A stretch of 64,000 bases of DNA from Epiperipatus broadwayi (GCA_028023455.1 JAQFVV010006200.1:4041738-4105737), one strand, 5' to 3'; shown: positions 1 through 12,179, counted from the stretch's first letter. A program made the numbers and translations. Notes: generated by a model from the sequence alone, not told the origin.

Positions 1-1560
1 ATCCATAATAGATATTTGGTTAATACTATTGCATATATTTGAATTTAATCATTTTTATTCAAATGCATATTGACCATTTTATGAATATTTATTTTTGCTC
101 ACTTAACGTTTCATTATATTTGGAACATTATAGTATATATAGTAAATTTATCATGAAATATCATTAATTCATTACAATAAAATATTTTCAAAAATCTTAT
201 TAAATAAGTTCATTTCAATCATAAATTAGTGGATACCAGAAACTCGATATGGTTTTAAAAAATCCAGAAGAACTATAGACATTATTTTCATTTCAAGATA
301 AATGCATAAAGTGTGTCAGGAACAAAACAGTGATTTATATACTGCTTTTTATTGATATGGTCAAAGCATTTGATTCAATTAATCAAACACGTCTATATCA
401 TCACTTGAAATTTCTTGGTTGTCTATCAAAGTTTATTTGTATTAAATAAATTCTACGTGATGGAATGAAAGGCAGGATCATAATTGCAGGCGGAGAGTCA
501 ATGCATTTCAAATGAAAGTGGATAAAGCTAACATTACTTTTGATTTTTTGGCAGTGGTCTGTGGAATATTTATAGGTAGCTTAATGAAACAGGAATCAAA
601 AATACATACTGATTTGATAAGGTAATTTTTAATTTGAATCATTAAAAGTGAAAACAAGAATTACGTATATTAATGATTGTGCTATTTTTGCCATTTCAAA
701 AGATAGTCTACAGAACATTACTTAATATTTTGAATGGAACATATAAAGATTCGAGTTTAATAATTAACTTTAAAAAAAACTCAAATTCTTTATCACCCAG
801 TAATGGAAGAAAAATTTTCAGTAACTTTTATCTTGGGCAGTTATCAACTTGAAAATGCAAACCAGATTAAATATCTTGATAGTTTTATAAACAAAAAGGT
901 GAATTTAAATGTTTAAATTACTACATATACTAGATAAGTTGATCGATTTAAATGTTTAGTAGCGATACAGACTTCAATGTAATGTAGCTACTTTTAAGGT
1001 TAAAAAATAATTTATCACAGATAAATAACTTCTGCCATTATTTAGAGATATATCCGCTACTTACAAAAGAGGCTTAGATACCCTGAGACAATATAAAGGT
1101 ATTACAAAAGTTTCCTCTAAGGATGTTCCACGAAATTTTAAATATACAATGGCAAGATTATAAAAACAATAAATATATTTTGCAACTTATTGGATATGAT
1201 ACTATAGGGGCCATTATTGTTAAAATCATGCATTCATTGGATTGGATATTAAAGTGAACGAACAATGCAAGACAAAAGAGTATTTCATATTCAACTTGAG
1301 CAGGGTTTTTATGGAAGAGATAGATTCTGTTTATGATATAAGGATTATCTCAAAGATATTTTGAAAAAGTGCAATGCTGATTGTTTCGGGAAGATACGGC
1401 AGAGAACAATAGAAAGTAATTAGATATGGTACTTGAAATATAGCTGAAAGAAATGTTTTCTGCAGAAAAGGTTAAAATATGGCATTATTAAATAAATAAA
1501 AAAATGGACTAGCAGGTTCTATATGTAGTTATATTTGCTGTTTACAGATTAGTTTGTATA
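1..1560 (+). pseudogene. Non-LTR retrotransposon (LINE) fragment, RT palm to C-terminal tail, decayed
   Basis: Remnant of a reverse transcriptase that would copy LINE RNA at a chromosomal nick. Around 345-400 the + strand reads LFIDMVKAFDSINQTRLY, which is RT motif A (IDxxKAFDSI) with its catalytic Asp, followed by HLKFLGCLSKF. Near 668-720 the frame INDCAIFAISKDSLQNI corresponds to the motif C region (normally YADDCAI), so the second catalytic Asp pair is damaged. Later pieces (TYKRGLDTLRQYKGI, then EIDSVYDIRI near 1310-1345) resemble the C-terminal part of a family whose intact members end in a zinc-finger-like tail. Stops and frameshifts interrupt every frame, so it is dead. It enters from the left window edge, so the 5' extent is unknown. 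Clade is uncertain (RTE/Jockey-like group). Recognition rests on motifs read by eye. Confidence 0.75.
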
Positions 1561-1863
1561 ATCGTCGTTAAATTAATTTCTAGAACTTTTTTTTTTTAAT
1601 TCAAGAACTCTGCATTTCAATTTATAAGAAGTATATACATAGGTTTGGGTTTGCTAAAATAAATAATAGTTTAGCTTTGATAAAGATGTTCTGTATCGAT
1701 AGCTTAGCTTAGCAATTTTTTGAAGTTTTACTTCCGTATTATTTATTAAATTTTTAAAATTCATATATATATACGTACATCCATGACTTGCCGCGCAATC
1801 GCTTAGAATATTTTTTTCACGTATTAAAACTAGCTAAGCCTTAATTATAATCAAAAAGTATTT
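1561..1863. other. AT-rich spacer, nothing recognised
   Basis: No coding frame, tRNA box or repeat shared with the rest of the window was seen here. Confidence 0.5.
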
Positions 1864-1986
1864 AAAACTATTAAAACAGTCAAGCATTGCTGGCCTAGCG
1901 GTTAGCATAGCTGCCTTCCAAGCTGCTGACCCGGGTTCGCTTCCCGTCAACGCTTTGACATATAAGAAAAAAAAACTATTAAAACA
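1864..1986 (+). mobile_element. tRNA-Gly-derived mini-SINE with 15-bp target duplication
   Basis: A short retroposon that is almost only a tRNA moiety. The body (about 1879-1971) has an A box TGGCCTAGCGG, an anticodon arm with loop CTTCCAA (anticodon UCC) and a B box GGGTTCGCTTCCC. It then has a short tail TTTGACATATAAG and poly(A). The layout follows animal tRNA-Gly(UCC). A perfect direct repeat AAAACTATTAAAACA flanks it (1864-1878 and 1972-1986), the target-site duplication expected from LINE-mediated insertion. RNA polymerase III would start from the internal boxes. Related copies lie at 15152-15245, 39085-39185, 45208-45332 and 46130-46256. A true tRNA gene is unlikely because the acceptor stem is imperfect and the copy is flanked by a duplication. 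Confidence 0.9.
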
Positions 1987-2044
1987 TTTTAAAACTGAAA
2001 CACACAGGCTTATTATATACCTGTATCTATATATGTAATATATA

Positions 2045-2110
2045 GGGTATATGAGATAGTGTGGAGAGTGGTGGATCGTGTGAAAGTCTGTGCTCATATA
2101 CCCTATATAT
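2045..2110 (+). repeat. 3'-end fragment of the H1 (hammerhead) repeat
   Basis: About 60 bp running from TATGAGATAGTGTGGAGAGT to CATATACCCTATATA match the end of the H1 unit at 56668-56716 almost base for base. The ribozyme part of the unit is absent. It shows that this 3' end is a repeatable terminus of the family. Confidence 0.7.
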
Positions 2111-3169
2111 TAAAACATTTTTTTGTAAAAATAGTTTATATGGTCGTTTGATATTTATTAAAACAAATTAATGTACAGACTATGAAAAACATTGTTAATA
2201 GTAAAAAAAGTTCGATATTCAAATATGAACTTTCAGAATTATTACAATTAATTATTCTAATACAAAATATTGTTATTGTTTTCTTTGATATGATTAATTT
2301 GAAGGATTAATTTTAAAATGGAATAAACTTTATCAATAGCGCGTTCACTCAATATATGAATCATTTTTGATGAAGTAAAATCAAAAATTGGAATAAAATG
2401 TAATCAAATATGGTATTCATAATTAATTAGAATATCCCCCTCCCCCGACAGGCACGTTGAGTAACTAGGCAACAGATACTTGATTATTGCTTTGGTGATT
2501 TGTTATTGCTTACCACCTTTTTAAACAATTTATTTTACTATCTCAACACTTACAACTACACTATAATCTTTAATGAGCTTCTTAAAGTATTTAGATGTAT
2601 AGATGATTCATAATATGATTCATTTAATGGGTTCAATTTTATTCCAGCTTCTAAATATAGACGAATAAAAATTTATTGACATCATTCAATTTTACTTTTC
2701 TCCAGAATGATTAGTTTAAATATATTAGATCTTTTAATAAGTTGTTGATGCCATTATTAAGAATAATCAAAACTCCTCCACTTGTAATTCCTAATGAGTC
2801 ATATCTGTTCTGTCTAGGTATTAAAAATATATTATCCATAGTGCATTGATCAGCAATCATTTTATTTAATCAAGTTTTTATTAGCATTATTATATTATAA
2901 TTATTAATATGTTATAGCATAACACACACACACACATATATTTTTTTCAAACAGTTTGTAATTGTACTCTTTAATATTTAGAAGTTGTCGGATGTATTGT
3001 TGTGTTTATTTATTAATAATAAATTTTTGCGTTTAGTCATTATGTAGATATATATTAGCCAACATTACATTGTGACTAGTATTTTAATTTTCAATAATTA
3101 TCTTTGCGTAATTATATTTGATATAGTTATATAGAAACAAAGCGATAGGCTAACTAAAATCTATCTAAT
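2111..3169. other. AT-rich non-coding stretch
   Basis: No open frame with recognisable motifs. It holds a short (CA)n run near 2924 and a small C-rich patch near 2437. Nothing else is supported. Confidence 0.5.
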
Positions 3170-3306
3170 ATATTTTAGACACCCCACAGCTAAATTGCTT
3201 TCAACTACACTAATTCTTTGAATAAAGAAAGGTTTGAATTTCGAGGAAAATTCAAGCTTTTCTTTATCTAAAGGGGGTGTGTGGCTGAAAGAAATTTAAC
3301 TACGGG
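3170..3306. repeat. Foldback (MITE-like) repeat, family F5
   Basis: An imperfect palindrome. The left arm (CCCACAGCTAAATTGCTTTC ... AATAAAGAAAGGTTTGAATT) is mirrored by the right arm (AATTCAAGCTTTTCTTTAT ... GGCTGAAAGAAATTTAACTA) around CGAGG. A second, single-arm copy with the same order of blocks is at 33566-33645, so this is a dispersed family rather than a chance hairpin. No transposase or clear target duplication was seen. Confidence 0.65.
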
Positions 3307-3459
3307 CTCTTTAAAATATTATATATATGGGTAAAAGAATAATTTAATCAAATGTTTACAAGTAATCAATATTGCCAAAATTTGCTATTAATTGGCATTT
3401 CTTTATAGAAGTTACTTCATCATTATGATGTTTATACTAATATTGTAATCAAGGTTCAT

Positions 3460-4140
3460 TTTACTTCATTATCATCATTATTTTCACATTATCAATCCAC
3501 TTCAGAATGAAGATCTCTCCAATGAGTCCCTCTTCTCTGATCTTTAGCCACTCTTCTCTACTTTATTCCAGCAGACCTACTTATTTCACTCATTCATCTC
3601 ACATGTAATCACTTTCTGGATCTTTTACAATCTTTTGAGATCATTAAGATTTCAACTGTCCACATATTATCAATTTTTCTAGCAATGTGTCCCATCAAAC
3701 TCAACTAAGTCTCTTAATTCTTTCAATAATGTCAGTAACACCTGTTTGTTCTCTCACCTATGTATTTTATTTTCATTCTCTTCTTATAACTCCTAACATG
3801 CATCTCTTCATACTTTGTTGAGTGATCTGAAGTCTATGGTCTGCGCTTCTATTAAGTGCCTAAGTCTCAGATTTATAAATAAGAATTGGTAAAACACATT
3901 TAGTAAAAACCTTTTTCAAACAGATAGGCATATTTCTTTTTAATATTAAATTATTTCTACCAAAAGCACTACAATCAAGTTTAATCCTATGATTAATTTC
4001 ATTTATTATGTTTTTATCTGTAGTAATAATCTGACCAAGGTATTTGTATTCGTTAACTTTTTCTAGCTCATTAATCTTTATTTTCTTCCTTTAAGAAAAT
4101 CCATTAAACATTAGTCTTCTTAACATTTACCTTTAATTCT
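3460..4140 (-). pseudogene. RTE-like LINE, C-terminal RT region and 3' end
   Basis: Read on the minus strand, the segment gives damaged blocks of the C-terminal RT region. There is a KVNVKKT-like block, then EKVNEYKYLGQIIT, SAFGRN, NMPICLKKVF, ILIYKSETWAL and MKRCMLGVRRREN, and then RDLVGWDTLL. This is the order found in LINEs annotated as endonuclease-reverse transcriptase (RTE-type). The 3' end at about 3470 is an ATC/ATT-rich simple tail, as also seen at 19633-19652 and 48050. Multiple stops make it non-functional. It is the same family as 48035-49650 and 19540-19660. It is 5'-truncated at about 4140, inside the palm. Confidence 0.75.
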
Positions 4141-4149
4141 ATTTATATA

Positions 4150-4423
4150 TAGTTCTAGATTATCATTTTATAATAATGCTTATTAATTATAATAATTGAT
4201 AAGCTCTCTCGTTTCAGTGATATATGTTATAAAATAATTTTCAAATCAATTGAGAATTTCTTTTCGTTTTTGGAACTTTATAAACAAACATTTAAATGAT
4301 AAACATATAATTATATATAATTCCAACTGAGAATATAATGTTCGAGATTATCATTTTACAATAAATGTTGTTATACTAATTGATAGTCCTCTAACTTTTT
4401 CATACGACAATATGTATAATAAA
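4150..4423. repeat. Two diverged direct copies, period about 190 bp
   Basis: The block GTTCTAGATTATCATTTTA plus its downstream 65 bp (from 4150) recurs as GTTCGAGATTATCATTTTA plus downstream (from 4340). Similarity is interrupted by indels. Origin unknown. Confidence 0.45.
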
Positions 4424-6844
4424 AGAATGGGTCATTTTATTAAGGTTTTGTTTATAAAAAAGATTGTCATATTTTTTTCTGTTTACAGACAGACTTGTGA
4501 GTTTTAGCTAAAAGAATTACAAAGAAGCAATTATATTTGTATAATTATCACCGTCACCCCCCTCCCCAGTTTTTAGTAACCCAAAAAACCAACAATTCTT
4601 TTATATTTAGATATGCATCAACAATATGGATTAACTAAAATATTAATAAAATCTACTGAGTATTCTAGGTTTTATTTACTTTCATTTTAGACCATGTCAA
4701 GTGGTTCATTTAATTTTTTATTTATAAATAATCTAATTAATAATTTTACATTCACTTCTTTACATCTAAATGATAATTATTCAATTATACTTTAAAATAG
4801 TATCCCATTAAAAATTATTTGAATCAGTTTATAAAATGATTAGTTAAAATAATATTATTAATAAAAGATTTATTTCAAAAACAGTTATCATGTTGCTTTT
4901 CTATTCATATAGTTGTACATTCTATAATAGATAGGTTATTTTTAAAAATGGTGGCCATTTTGTAAGACTGATGACGTCATAGGATAGTTATTAGCACTAT
5001 GTCATCCAAAAGAAAAATAGTGACATTCCTGCTGAAATTGTACAATTTAGAGTTTATTCGTAATACAGAATACAGTACCCAATATTAATGTTGTAGACAA
5101 TATTTCAATTATAAACTTAAAATATGATTAATGAATATATAGTACTGTATTTTATTTAATTTTCATCCAGTGTCTTTGTAAGACAATCAGTTCTTCATTA
5201 ATGATATATTCCAAGTAAAGATTTTCATCATTAATGATTACAAAGCTCACCCCCCCCCCCCTATCATTTAGTATAATAAATAATCAAAATCATATTTTAA
5301 TGACTTACAACTATCAAATACATTAATACTGTATTAAATTTTAAAATGTGTATATTATTTTAAAACTGTACATTGTATTTATTCATTTTTATGGATTAAA
5401 ATTTTTACTAACAGTACTTTGCTTATAGCAAAATAAAAATTATTGTATTGTAAAATGATTTCATAATAATGAATTTAGTATGATTAAAAATTATTAAATA
5501 TAAATTAAGAAAAACATCTCATAATGTTATGGAAAATGTATAAAAATGTAGCACTGAAAAAAATGAAAATTTTATTCAGCATAAAACCATTAATGTAAAT
5601 ATATTTTTGGTTTAGAAAACATATGCAAAGTTATATGCAAATACTCTGAAAAAAGTTCATATCTTTAATATTTATTTAAATAGTTTGACAAAACTAATCA
5701 AAAATTTTAAAGTTATTTCGAAGAACATTTCTACCATACTAAATAAATTATGACATCTTGTGGCAAAAAAAATGCCACAGCTAGCATATTTGTATATAAA
5801 TTGATCTTTATTAGAACCACATTTTTGACCCAATAATTGTAAAATTAATCTGCCTCGAAAAGATGACAGAAACACAAAGTGAAAGGAGCATGATGTATTA
5901 CTAACAATAACTACATCATTAATAAAAAAGAGAACAGTATACAATTCTCCAAAAAGTGGAATATACAAATCATTAATTTTAATAAATTAGCATTTACATA
6001 TAAATACTTCAACATTTCCAGATGCCTATGAAGGCTATGAATCTGGCTTAACTGGCTGAATGCTAAGTCACAACTAACAAATTAGACTGAAAAAAGCTTT
6101 ACTGAACCAATGTTGATAACCTTGAAAAACGAATTATGGTAGAATAAGTAAAAAAAAAACAATTTGAATATTACATTAGATCTGTATACACATTCTTGCT
6201 AACATTATCTGTTTACTTTCTTGTTGCTAAAATTAATTTATTATTTGTATTGATTTTAGATTGCCATTTTTTTTTTGTATCTATTTTTAAAGTGTGTCAA
6301 AATCATTATAATTACATAAACAATGATTTTTCATATTTCAAATTTAAGTGTAATAAAAAGTATTTTATTTAAAAGTGTCTTTAAAAATAGTATTTAAATA
6401 AAGTTTAAAATATATTATTTAATAAGAATTATAATTAAATTATTATTTTTTTTTTAAAAAAAAGCCAGCCAAAAATAAGTAGTACATAAATTGTTTAGTG
6501 TCTGGGATTTAATAGACCAATCAGAGGGGGGTCAAATATTGATACAAATACAGGTGATTATTGAGAAAATCGGTTGTCTATTAAAAATTTTTTTTTAATC
6601 AAGTAAAGTTTGAAGAATAAACTTTTTTCCTTCTAGTTGAAATTTCAGTTGTAAATTTCTCTAAATTTTATTATTTTGTTAATAAAGTGCTAAAAGTAAT
6701 TTATAAAATTATGAATAATAATTTAAAAAGTTTATTCAAATTGTTTTAATATGGTATAAAACAATCAAATATTCCTTGTCAGTGATGCAGGAAAAAGCAA
6801 CTAGAAAGTATGCTGAGGAATGATAAAAATATGTGTTATCAGAT
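4424..6844. other. AT-rich non-coding stretch with a C12 tract and a dispersed-repeat end
   Basis: Contents: a dispersed block at 4946-4995 (ATGGTGGCCATTTTG ... GATGACGTCATAGGATAGT) that recurs inverted at 28017-28070, and a run of exactly twelve C at 5250-5261. A 98-codon open frame on the minus strand (5968-5672) has no recognisable domain and is probably chance. Nothing else is supported. Confidence 0.5.
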
Positions 6845-7290
6845 GGAAATGCCAATAAACATCACATGATCATAATTTCTGGCTTAAAATTAATTCAGCC
6901 TAGTAGGATAGTGGTGGTTATGGTTATTAAAAAACCAAAGACACCAAAATGTATAGGTACTGAACTCAGTTTAGACCTATATGACTATATAAGCTGATGA
7001 GTTTGGATTGAAAATATTAGTGTTTTCAATTTAAGACTCATAGTTTTGTAGTTAAGTAGAGATAAAAGGTGGCTGCTGGAGGGTTGCATTAGATCCTAAG
7101 ACCTAGGTGCAGTGCTCTCAGATCCAAGGTTCCTCACTGACCAAGACCACAAGCTAGAAACTGGTCTGGGATATTGGATGTGTAGGCACTAGATCGGAAT
7201 TTTATGCACAAGCCTTCTGGCATCCAGTGATTACTGTGGATTGCACTGAGTGGCAATATGCATAGAGAGTTTTGCTTGTTTTAATAGAAA
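6845..7290 (+). repeat. R1 dispersed repeat carrying a degenerate hammerhead (copy a)
   Basis: This repeat of more than 400 bp shares its whole length with 57395-57905 and 57908-58445. Shared blocks include CCTAGTAGGATAGTG, ACTGAACTCAGTTTAGACC, TAGTTAAGTAGAGATAAAA, GTGCAGTGCTCTCAGATCCA, TGGATGTGTAGGCACTAGAT and a 3' end with GAGAGTTTTGC and TTTTAATAG. It has no coding frame. A hammerhead-like fold sits at 7121-7180. Shorter pieces of the same family lie at 24160-24215, 27420-27605, 37695-37835 and 38765-38895. Confidence 0.8.
7121..7180 (+). ncRNA. Degenerate type I hammerhead ribozyme motif (H2 family)
   Basis: GATCCAA at the left end pairs with TTGGAT at the right end, TTCCTCA pairs with TGGGA, and GAAA with a GGTC cleavage triplet follow. 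The core reads CTGACCA instead of CTGANGA (G8 to C), so self-cleavage is not expected. The identification depends on the stem I arms and on better-preserved relatives at 57543-57603 and 59281-59338. Confidence 0.6.
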
Positions 7291-8015
7291 TGCCATTAGT
7301 AAGAGAACTATGCCAGAGAGTGTCATTTAGACTGAAGAGCAATGCAAAGGATTTGTAAGAAATTTCTTTTTAATCATATTCATATATTTTATATTAAAGA
7401 ATAGTCTTATTTAGTTTTAATAAATAACAAGAAAGAGCATATACTTTCATTTAATAAAGATATTAATCTTTGCTATTGGAAATTTATTAAAAACTCTTTC
7501 AAAATTTTTATTCAGTTTAAGAAAAAAAAGTTAATGTTAATTAATTATTAAGTGAAGCTGAATTTATTATCTATTAGTCCATAAATTTGCAAATTGCAAA
7601 TGTTTTTAATATAAGAAATATATACTAATCTGAAGGAAAATTGTGTTTATCAAGTATTTTGCAAATTATTAGAAGAATAAATGTGAACTATATAAGGTAA
7701 CTATAAACATTGTTTAAAAGATATATTAACTTGGAGAAAAATGTTCTAAAGATATAATGTGATTAAAAAAAATATTATTGCAAATAATTGGTGTGCAAAT
7801 GTGTATTTGTGAGAAAAGAATCATAAATTTGGAAGAACTCATTAGTGATATTGTTAAAATTATTCGTAATGCTTTTAGATAACAAATTTGGAGATGTTTT
7901 GAATTAAATTTTTTTTTAAATAAGTCATTAAATATGGGCTTTGGAAAGAACTTTTAAATGTGATAATTATTCTGTTAAATAACCAATGCTTTTGTGTGGA
8001 ATTTGCTTCTTCAAA
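7291..8015. other. AT-rich non-coding stretch
   Basis: No motif-bearing frame, tRNA box or shared repeat found. Confidence 0.5.
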
Positions 8016-8185
8016 TTAGTAATATTTACTGAGGCTATAACCTCTATAATATGTGTATAAAATCGATAGTAGGGACCTCTACAGGTGTTTTAACCACAGC
8101 TTGTGGTTAAAACACCCGTAGAGGTCCCTACTATCGCATTTTATACGCATATTATCGAGGTTATAGCCTCAGTAAATATTACTAA
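8016..8185. mobile_element. Near-perfect 170-bp palindrome (foldback MITE)
   Basis: Two arms of about 83 bp meet at a 3-nt loop centred on 8099-8101 (ACCACAgctTGTGGT). The arms hold ACTGAGGCTATAACCTC, TAGTAGGGACCTCTAC and GTGTTTTAACCACA. The few arm differences fall mostly where the right arm keeps CG and the left arm has TG or CA. A partial copy of one arm is at 44729-44790 (AAGGCTGTAACCTTA ... GTAGGGACCTCTA), which shows the sequence is mobile. Arm ends merge into AT sequence, so no duplication can be assigned. Confidence 0.8.
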
Positions 8186-9729
8186 GATTATTCAAATTAG
8201 ATAAATTGAACAAACTTTTACTGTATAAGTACTTTTTATCTCACATTGGTGAGCAATATTTCTATTGGATTTTTCTTTAATTAAGGAAAAAATCTCTTTA
8301 TTTAAATAAACATTGTTATCATAGTGACAAATGCTTCCTTGGAATCTCAGCTTAAAGAAAAATGATGAAAGGAAACTATTATTATTATTATTGTTTTTTT
8401 TTTTTTAGTTAAGAAATATATAGTTAATTTAGTAATTTGATAATTATATATATTATTAGATTTAAGATGTAGTTTAATATTTATATAATATATGAATTTT
8501 ATATTTAATATTTGGTATAAAAAAGGAAAAAAAAAATCTTTTTCTTTAATAATAATAAATCTATAACTTCAATGGAATTGAGAAAGGATCACTGTAATAA
8601 TTATAGAAATATGATTAAGATAAAATTTTATTAATGTATTTAAATTTCAATCTTGGTATTTATTTATATGAGTGATAAATCAGGTAAACCAAATATTATA
8701 TTTCTTCTGTTTATTTATGTTAGGATAATTTGTTTTAGAAGTAGGAATATACATGTTATAGGCTGGATCTGTTTAGATACCATATGAAAGTATAAATAAA
8801 GTGTTACAAACAGTATCTGTTTAGATATTATATGCATAACTGATCTCTGAATTATTTTATAACAAATTTAAATGGACAATGCATTTATTATAAGTTAAAG
8901 ATCTGAAATCATTTGTTTGTGCTATATTTATGCTTGATGTTTTAATAAATGTTATATACTGAAGTTTAAAAATTATTTTATGAAGTGATGTTTTAGAATT
9001 TCTTTGTGATGCTGTTAGGAGTTATACAGACTGTTTATGACAAACTATTAGTGGTTTGGGAGAGTAGTATTAGAAAATCCTGTAGTGCAAGGGATCTTTT
9101 GATATTAATTATAATACAGTTAACATAGATCTGTATGTTTTTATGATTCATGGACAGCAGCATTTCTTTCCATAAATTGGTAAGTGATCAGAGAGAATCC
9201 ATGATAGAAATTTAAAATAGACACAAGAATATGTGGCCTTAATTTCTGCATCCATGTTTTTATTGTTTTTTCCTAGTTCTTGTAGTTTTTAATCCCACAC
9301 TTTTAATCTCTATTATCATCACTGGTTCCTACATCATGATTGGTATTGTTAAAAATGTAAGAATAATAATAGCTAGACTCTTAAATGATGTTTAGAATTT
9401 TTATAAGACAAGAGGAGTAAAATATATAACAAAAGATGTATAAATAGAGTGTTAAATAGTTTTGTGGAATGTTTTGATATTCCAAAAGATTAAAAAGGTT
9501 ATAATGTGTATGTTAAAGTCAAATAAAAGGTATGAATGAAAATAAAATCTGAATACCCTAACATGAAATATGAAGTGAGTAAATACCGTATATTTATTTT
9601 TTGATATTATTAAAATAATTATATGTTTATTTTGGTAGATAAAATAAACATAAGAATATATGTGAGTTATAGAGTTATTATAAAAATTATATTATCATGA
9701 AGTATTGGAGTGAAGAACTTATCATTGAA
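8186..9729. other. AT-rich non-coding stretch
   Basis: No supported feature. There are only short poly(T) and TTA runs (near 8385-8410) and scattered stops in all frames. Confidence 0.5.
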
Positions 9730-9910
9730 GAATATATATATAAAATGTCCGTTAATTAAAACAAAATTGTAATTATAATAAAAATAATAATTTTAACGGT
9801 AACAAACTATTATAAACAATCCTTAAATCTGCAGTACTAAAGTACTTCTCTGGATTTAAGGATTGTTTTTAATAGTTTGTTACCGTTAAAATTATTATTT
9901 TTTATATATA
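9730..9910. repeat. Inverted pair of Penelope-like element 3' ends
   Basis: The left arm (AATGTCCGTTAATTAAAAC ... AACGGTAACAAACTATT ... CAATCCTTAAATC) is the reverse complement of the 3' end of the Penelope-like copy at 16785-16890. The right arm repeats part of that end in direct orientation (AAGTACTTCTCTGGATTTAA ... TAGTTTGTTACCGTTAAAA). The arms face each other around TGCAGTACTAAAGTACTT. It is a mobile-element end in inverted duplicate form without coding sequence. Confidence 0.7.
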
Positions 9911-10824
9911 TAATGCATAAAATAACATATAAGTTACTTAGATAATGAATATATTTAGATAAATGTTTCATTATCAAAGAACATTTTATTTATGAACCTG
10001 CCATTATTTATAAATATGTGTATTGTAGTAATAATGTTACGTTTGAAGTAATAGATGTTATTACTTCATGATAGTAAATATTTGAAAGTGGAAATTACTT
10101 TTTTTTATGTAAATATTTTTGACTGTAATTATTTTAAATTTTAAAAAGATTTAATTTTGTAAATATCATATTTGTAAATTTTAAAAATTTATATTTGTCA
10201 TAATAAATTGTTAATGTTGTTTTAAATTAATTTAATGTCTTGAGAGTTTTTATTCTTGTTGTATCCAAGTCATTATGAATCATCCTAATCACACACATGT
10301 ATTATAAGAATTAAATATATCTTGGTATAATTGCACATAATTTAAAGAAGATAAAGTATGATTATTATATTGATCACTGAAGATATTACATATTAAATCT
10401 GAAGAATTGTAACATTCAAATTTCTCATTATCTAATGTAATAGTTATAACAAAGCTTGATATTTTTTTAAAATGCCATGTGGAGAATACAATTATAAATA
10501 TAATGTATAATAAAATGAAAGTATCTTGGATTTATTTAAAATAATAAGTATTATTCGTAGTGGTTTATAATTTTAATTTGTTTTAGCTGATTAGTAAATT
10601 AAATTAAATGAGTTTTTGAAATAAGAATTATTGAGTAGATTTATTTTACAGATTATTATTGTTTTTCATATAGCTAGGTGTTAATAAAATCCCTCATTAT
10701 ATGTAGCTATATTAATTAATGTAATAATTGCAAGAATAATAATAATAAAAATCTGGGATTAAGATTATAATTGTTATAAATAACTTTATTGAATAGCCTA
10801 TGAAATTATGATACAAGTGTTAAT
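9911..10824. other. AT-rich non-coding stretch
   Basis: No supported feature. Confidence 0.5.
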
Positions 10825-11640
10825 AGAGTGCAGCTATGCATGCAAGCTCAGGGGAGTTCCAGTGAAGTCATCTGATGCCTGCGGAGAGCTGGACATTACA
10901 GCATAATTAGTCTCCATGTATTGTCATACAGGAATTTGGACAAGATAAGATAGTCCTTAAGGCAGATTTCCTTTAACTTTGAGATGAAGTTGTCTTCAGG
11001 GTTAGGATGTGGAATGGTGAACTTGTTCCTGTCCCTGGCAATCCAGGTGAAATATGTGATAAAAATCGAAAGCCTGGAAATTACAAAATCCCTAGACAGA
11101 ATATAGTTTTTGATGTCTAGGATTCTGTCCAGGGCAATATGACAGTTCTGTTCTATGAATGTTCTGATTTTTCAAAATTTCAGGCATTCATATATTATGT
11201 GATCAAAGGTTTCCGTGGATCTCTGGCAGTTATGACATGATAGATCTATTTTTCCCAAAGAATCTCCTGTAATGCAGAAACCAGTTCGTTTGAATAGCAT
11301 TAAATTGATCTTCACTATGAAGTCTAGGAACTTGGGTTCCAGCTTCAGATGTTTGAAGAATTTAGTGATCACCTGATTACTACTTCCGAAGTATGGAAGA
11401 ATAGTTTTTTTAATGGGATGCAGCAGGCTGTGGGCAACCCAAATAGAGATTTTTTGATTAAAAGAACAGGCCGAGTGACCATTGTGTGCATATAGATGAC
11501 TAAGTTTGTGATCTAGCCAGTTTACCTTTATGGGTGGTGGCTTGTTCGAAGGGGATGACTGGTTGTGGGGGTTATGTATCAGGGAGTGGCATTTTGGTAA
11601 TATATTGAGTTTACTGAATGCATGGACATACCATTATTTT
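10825..11640 (-). pseudogene. Tx1/L1-like LINE 3' part with zinc-knuckle (zf-RVT type) domain
   Basis: The minus strand, visibly richer in G and C than its surroundings, reads LDHKLSHLYAHNGH and then IWVAHSLLHPIKKTILPYF. These are followed by a frame at 11372-11172 with FLDFIVKINLML and CHNCQRSTETFDHIIYEC. The spacing C-x2-C-x8-H-x4-C is the zinc-binding signature of the domain found C-terminal to RT in L1/Tx1-type LINEs. The RT itself is missing (5' truncation near 11640). The frame breaks repeatedly after the knuckle. Sister fragments at 13690-14300 and 50701-52555 carry the same domain. Confidence 0.75.
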
Positions 11641-12179
11641 TCTGGAAGATTATAATTATGTTATGGATTTTTTTTAAAATAATGATATATTCTTTTATTA
11701 GGTAAAGGAGTGTAAAATATTTTAATACTTCAATTTAATTTTAGAAATATTAATTCTAATTAATTTTAATATGTAAGTCATGGGGGTATTGCTTATAGCA
11801 TAGGAAAGTAGGTCAGGGTGATATTCCTATGGTATTGAGGACATAACTTTATGTGGGTATATTCTTAACGTTAAACTAACTGGATACCTTACTAGATGCT
11901 TGTAATTTATGAGTCTCAGGATCTTTCTTAATATTTAACCGAACCATTTGTAAAAAGATTGAGTGAGCTAGTATTTAAATTAATGCAATTGTTAATAAGT
12001 CTTGGTATTTAAATTAAATCTTTAGCTACTTAGTAGTTAAATTGATTAATTAATTAATAGGTTATGCAGTGACACCATTGATAGTGTTTCAGAGTTTATT
12101 TTCTTGGTGAGTTCTGAATTTGGAGTAACTTGATTATTTATTGACTAGTTTAGCTTTAAGTTTTTAATGTTTATATATA
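11641..12179. other. AT-rich non-coding stretch
   Basis: No supported feature. Confidence 0.5.

Noticed and set aside
1885-1960. A functional tRNA-Gly gene
   Set aside because: Near-canonical boxes, but the acceptor stem has mismatches, there is a SINE tail with poly(A), and a 15-bp target duplication brackets it.
5672-5968. 98-codon minus-strand open frame
   Set aside because: No recognisable domain, low-complexity AT-rich composition, no relatives in the window. Chance frame is the simplest explanation.
6995-7020. CTGATGAGTTTGGATTGAAAATATT in the R1 repeat
   Set aside because: Not conserved in the other R1 copies (CTAATAAG...), with no stem I or II pairing. The real hammerhead-like part of R1 is elsewhere in the unit.
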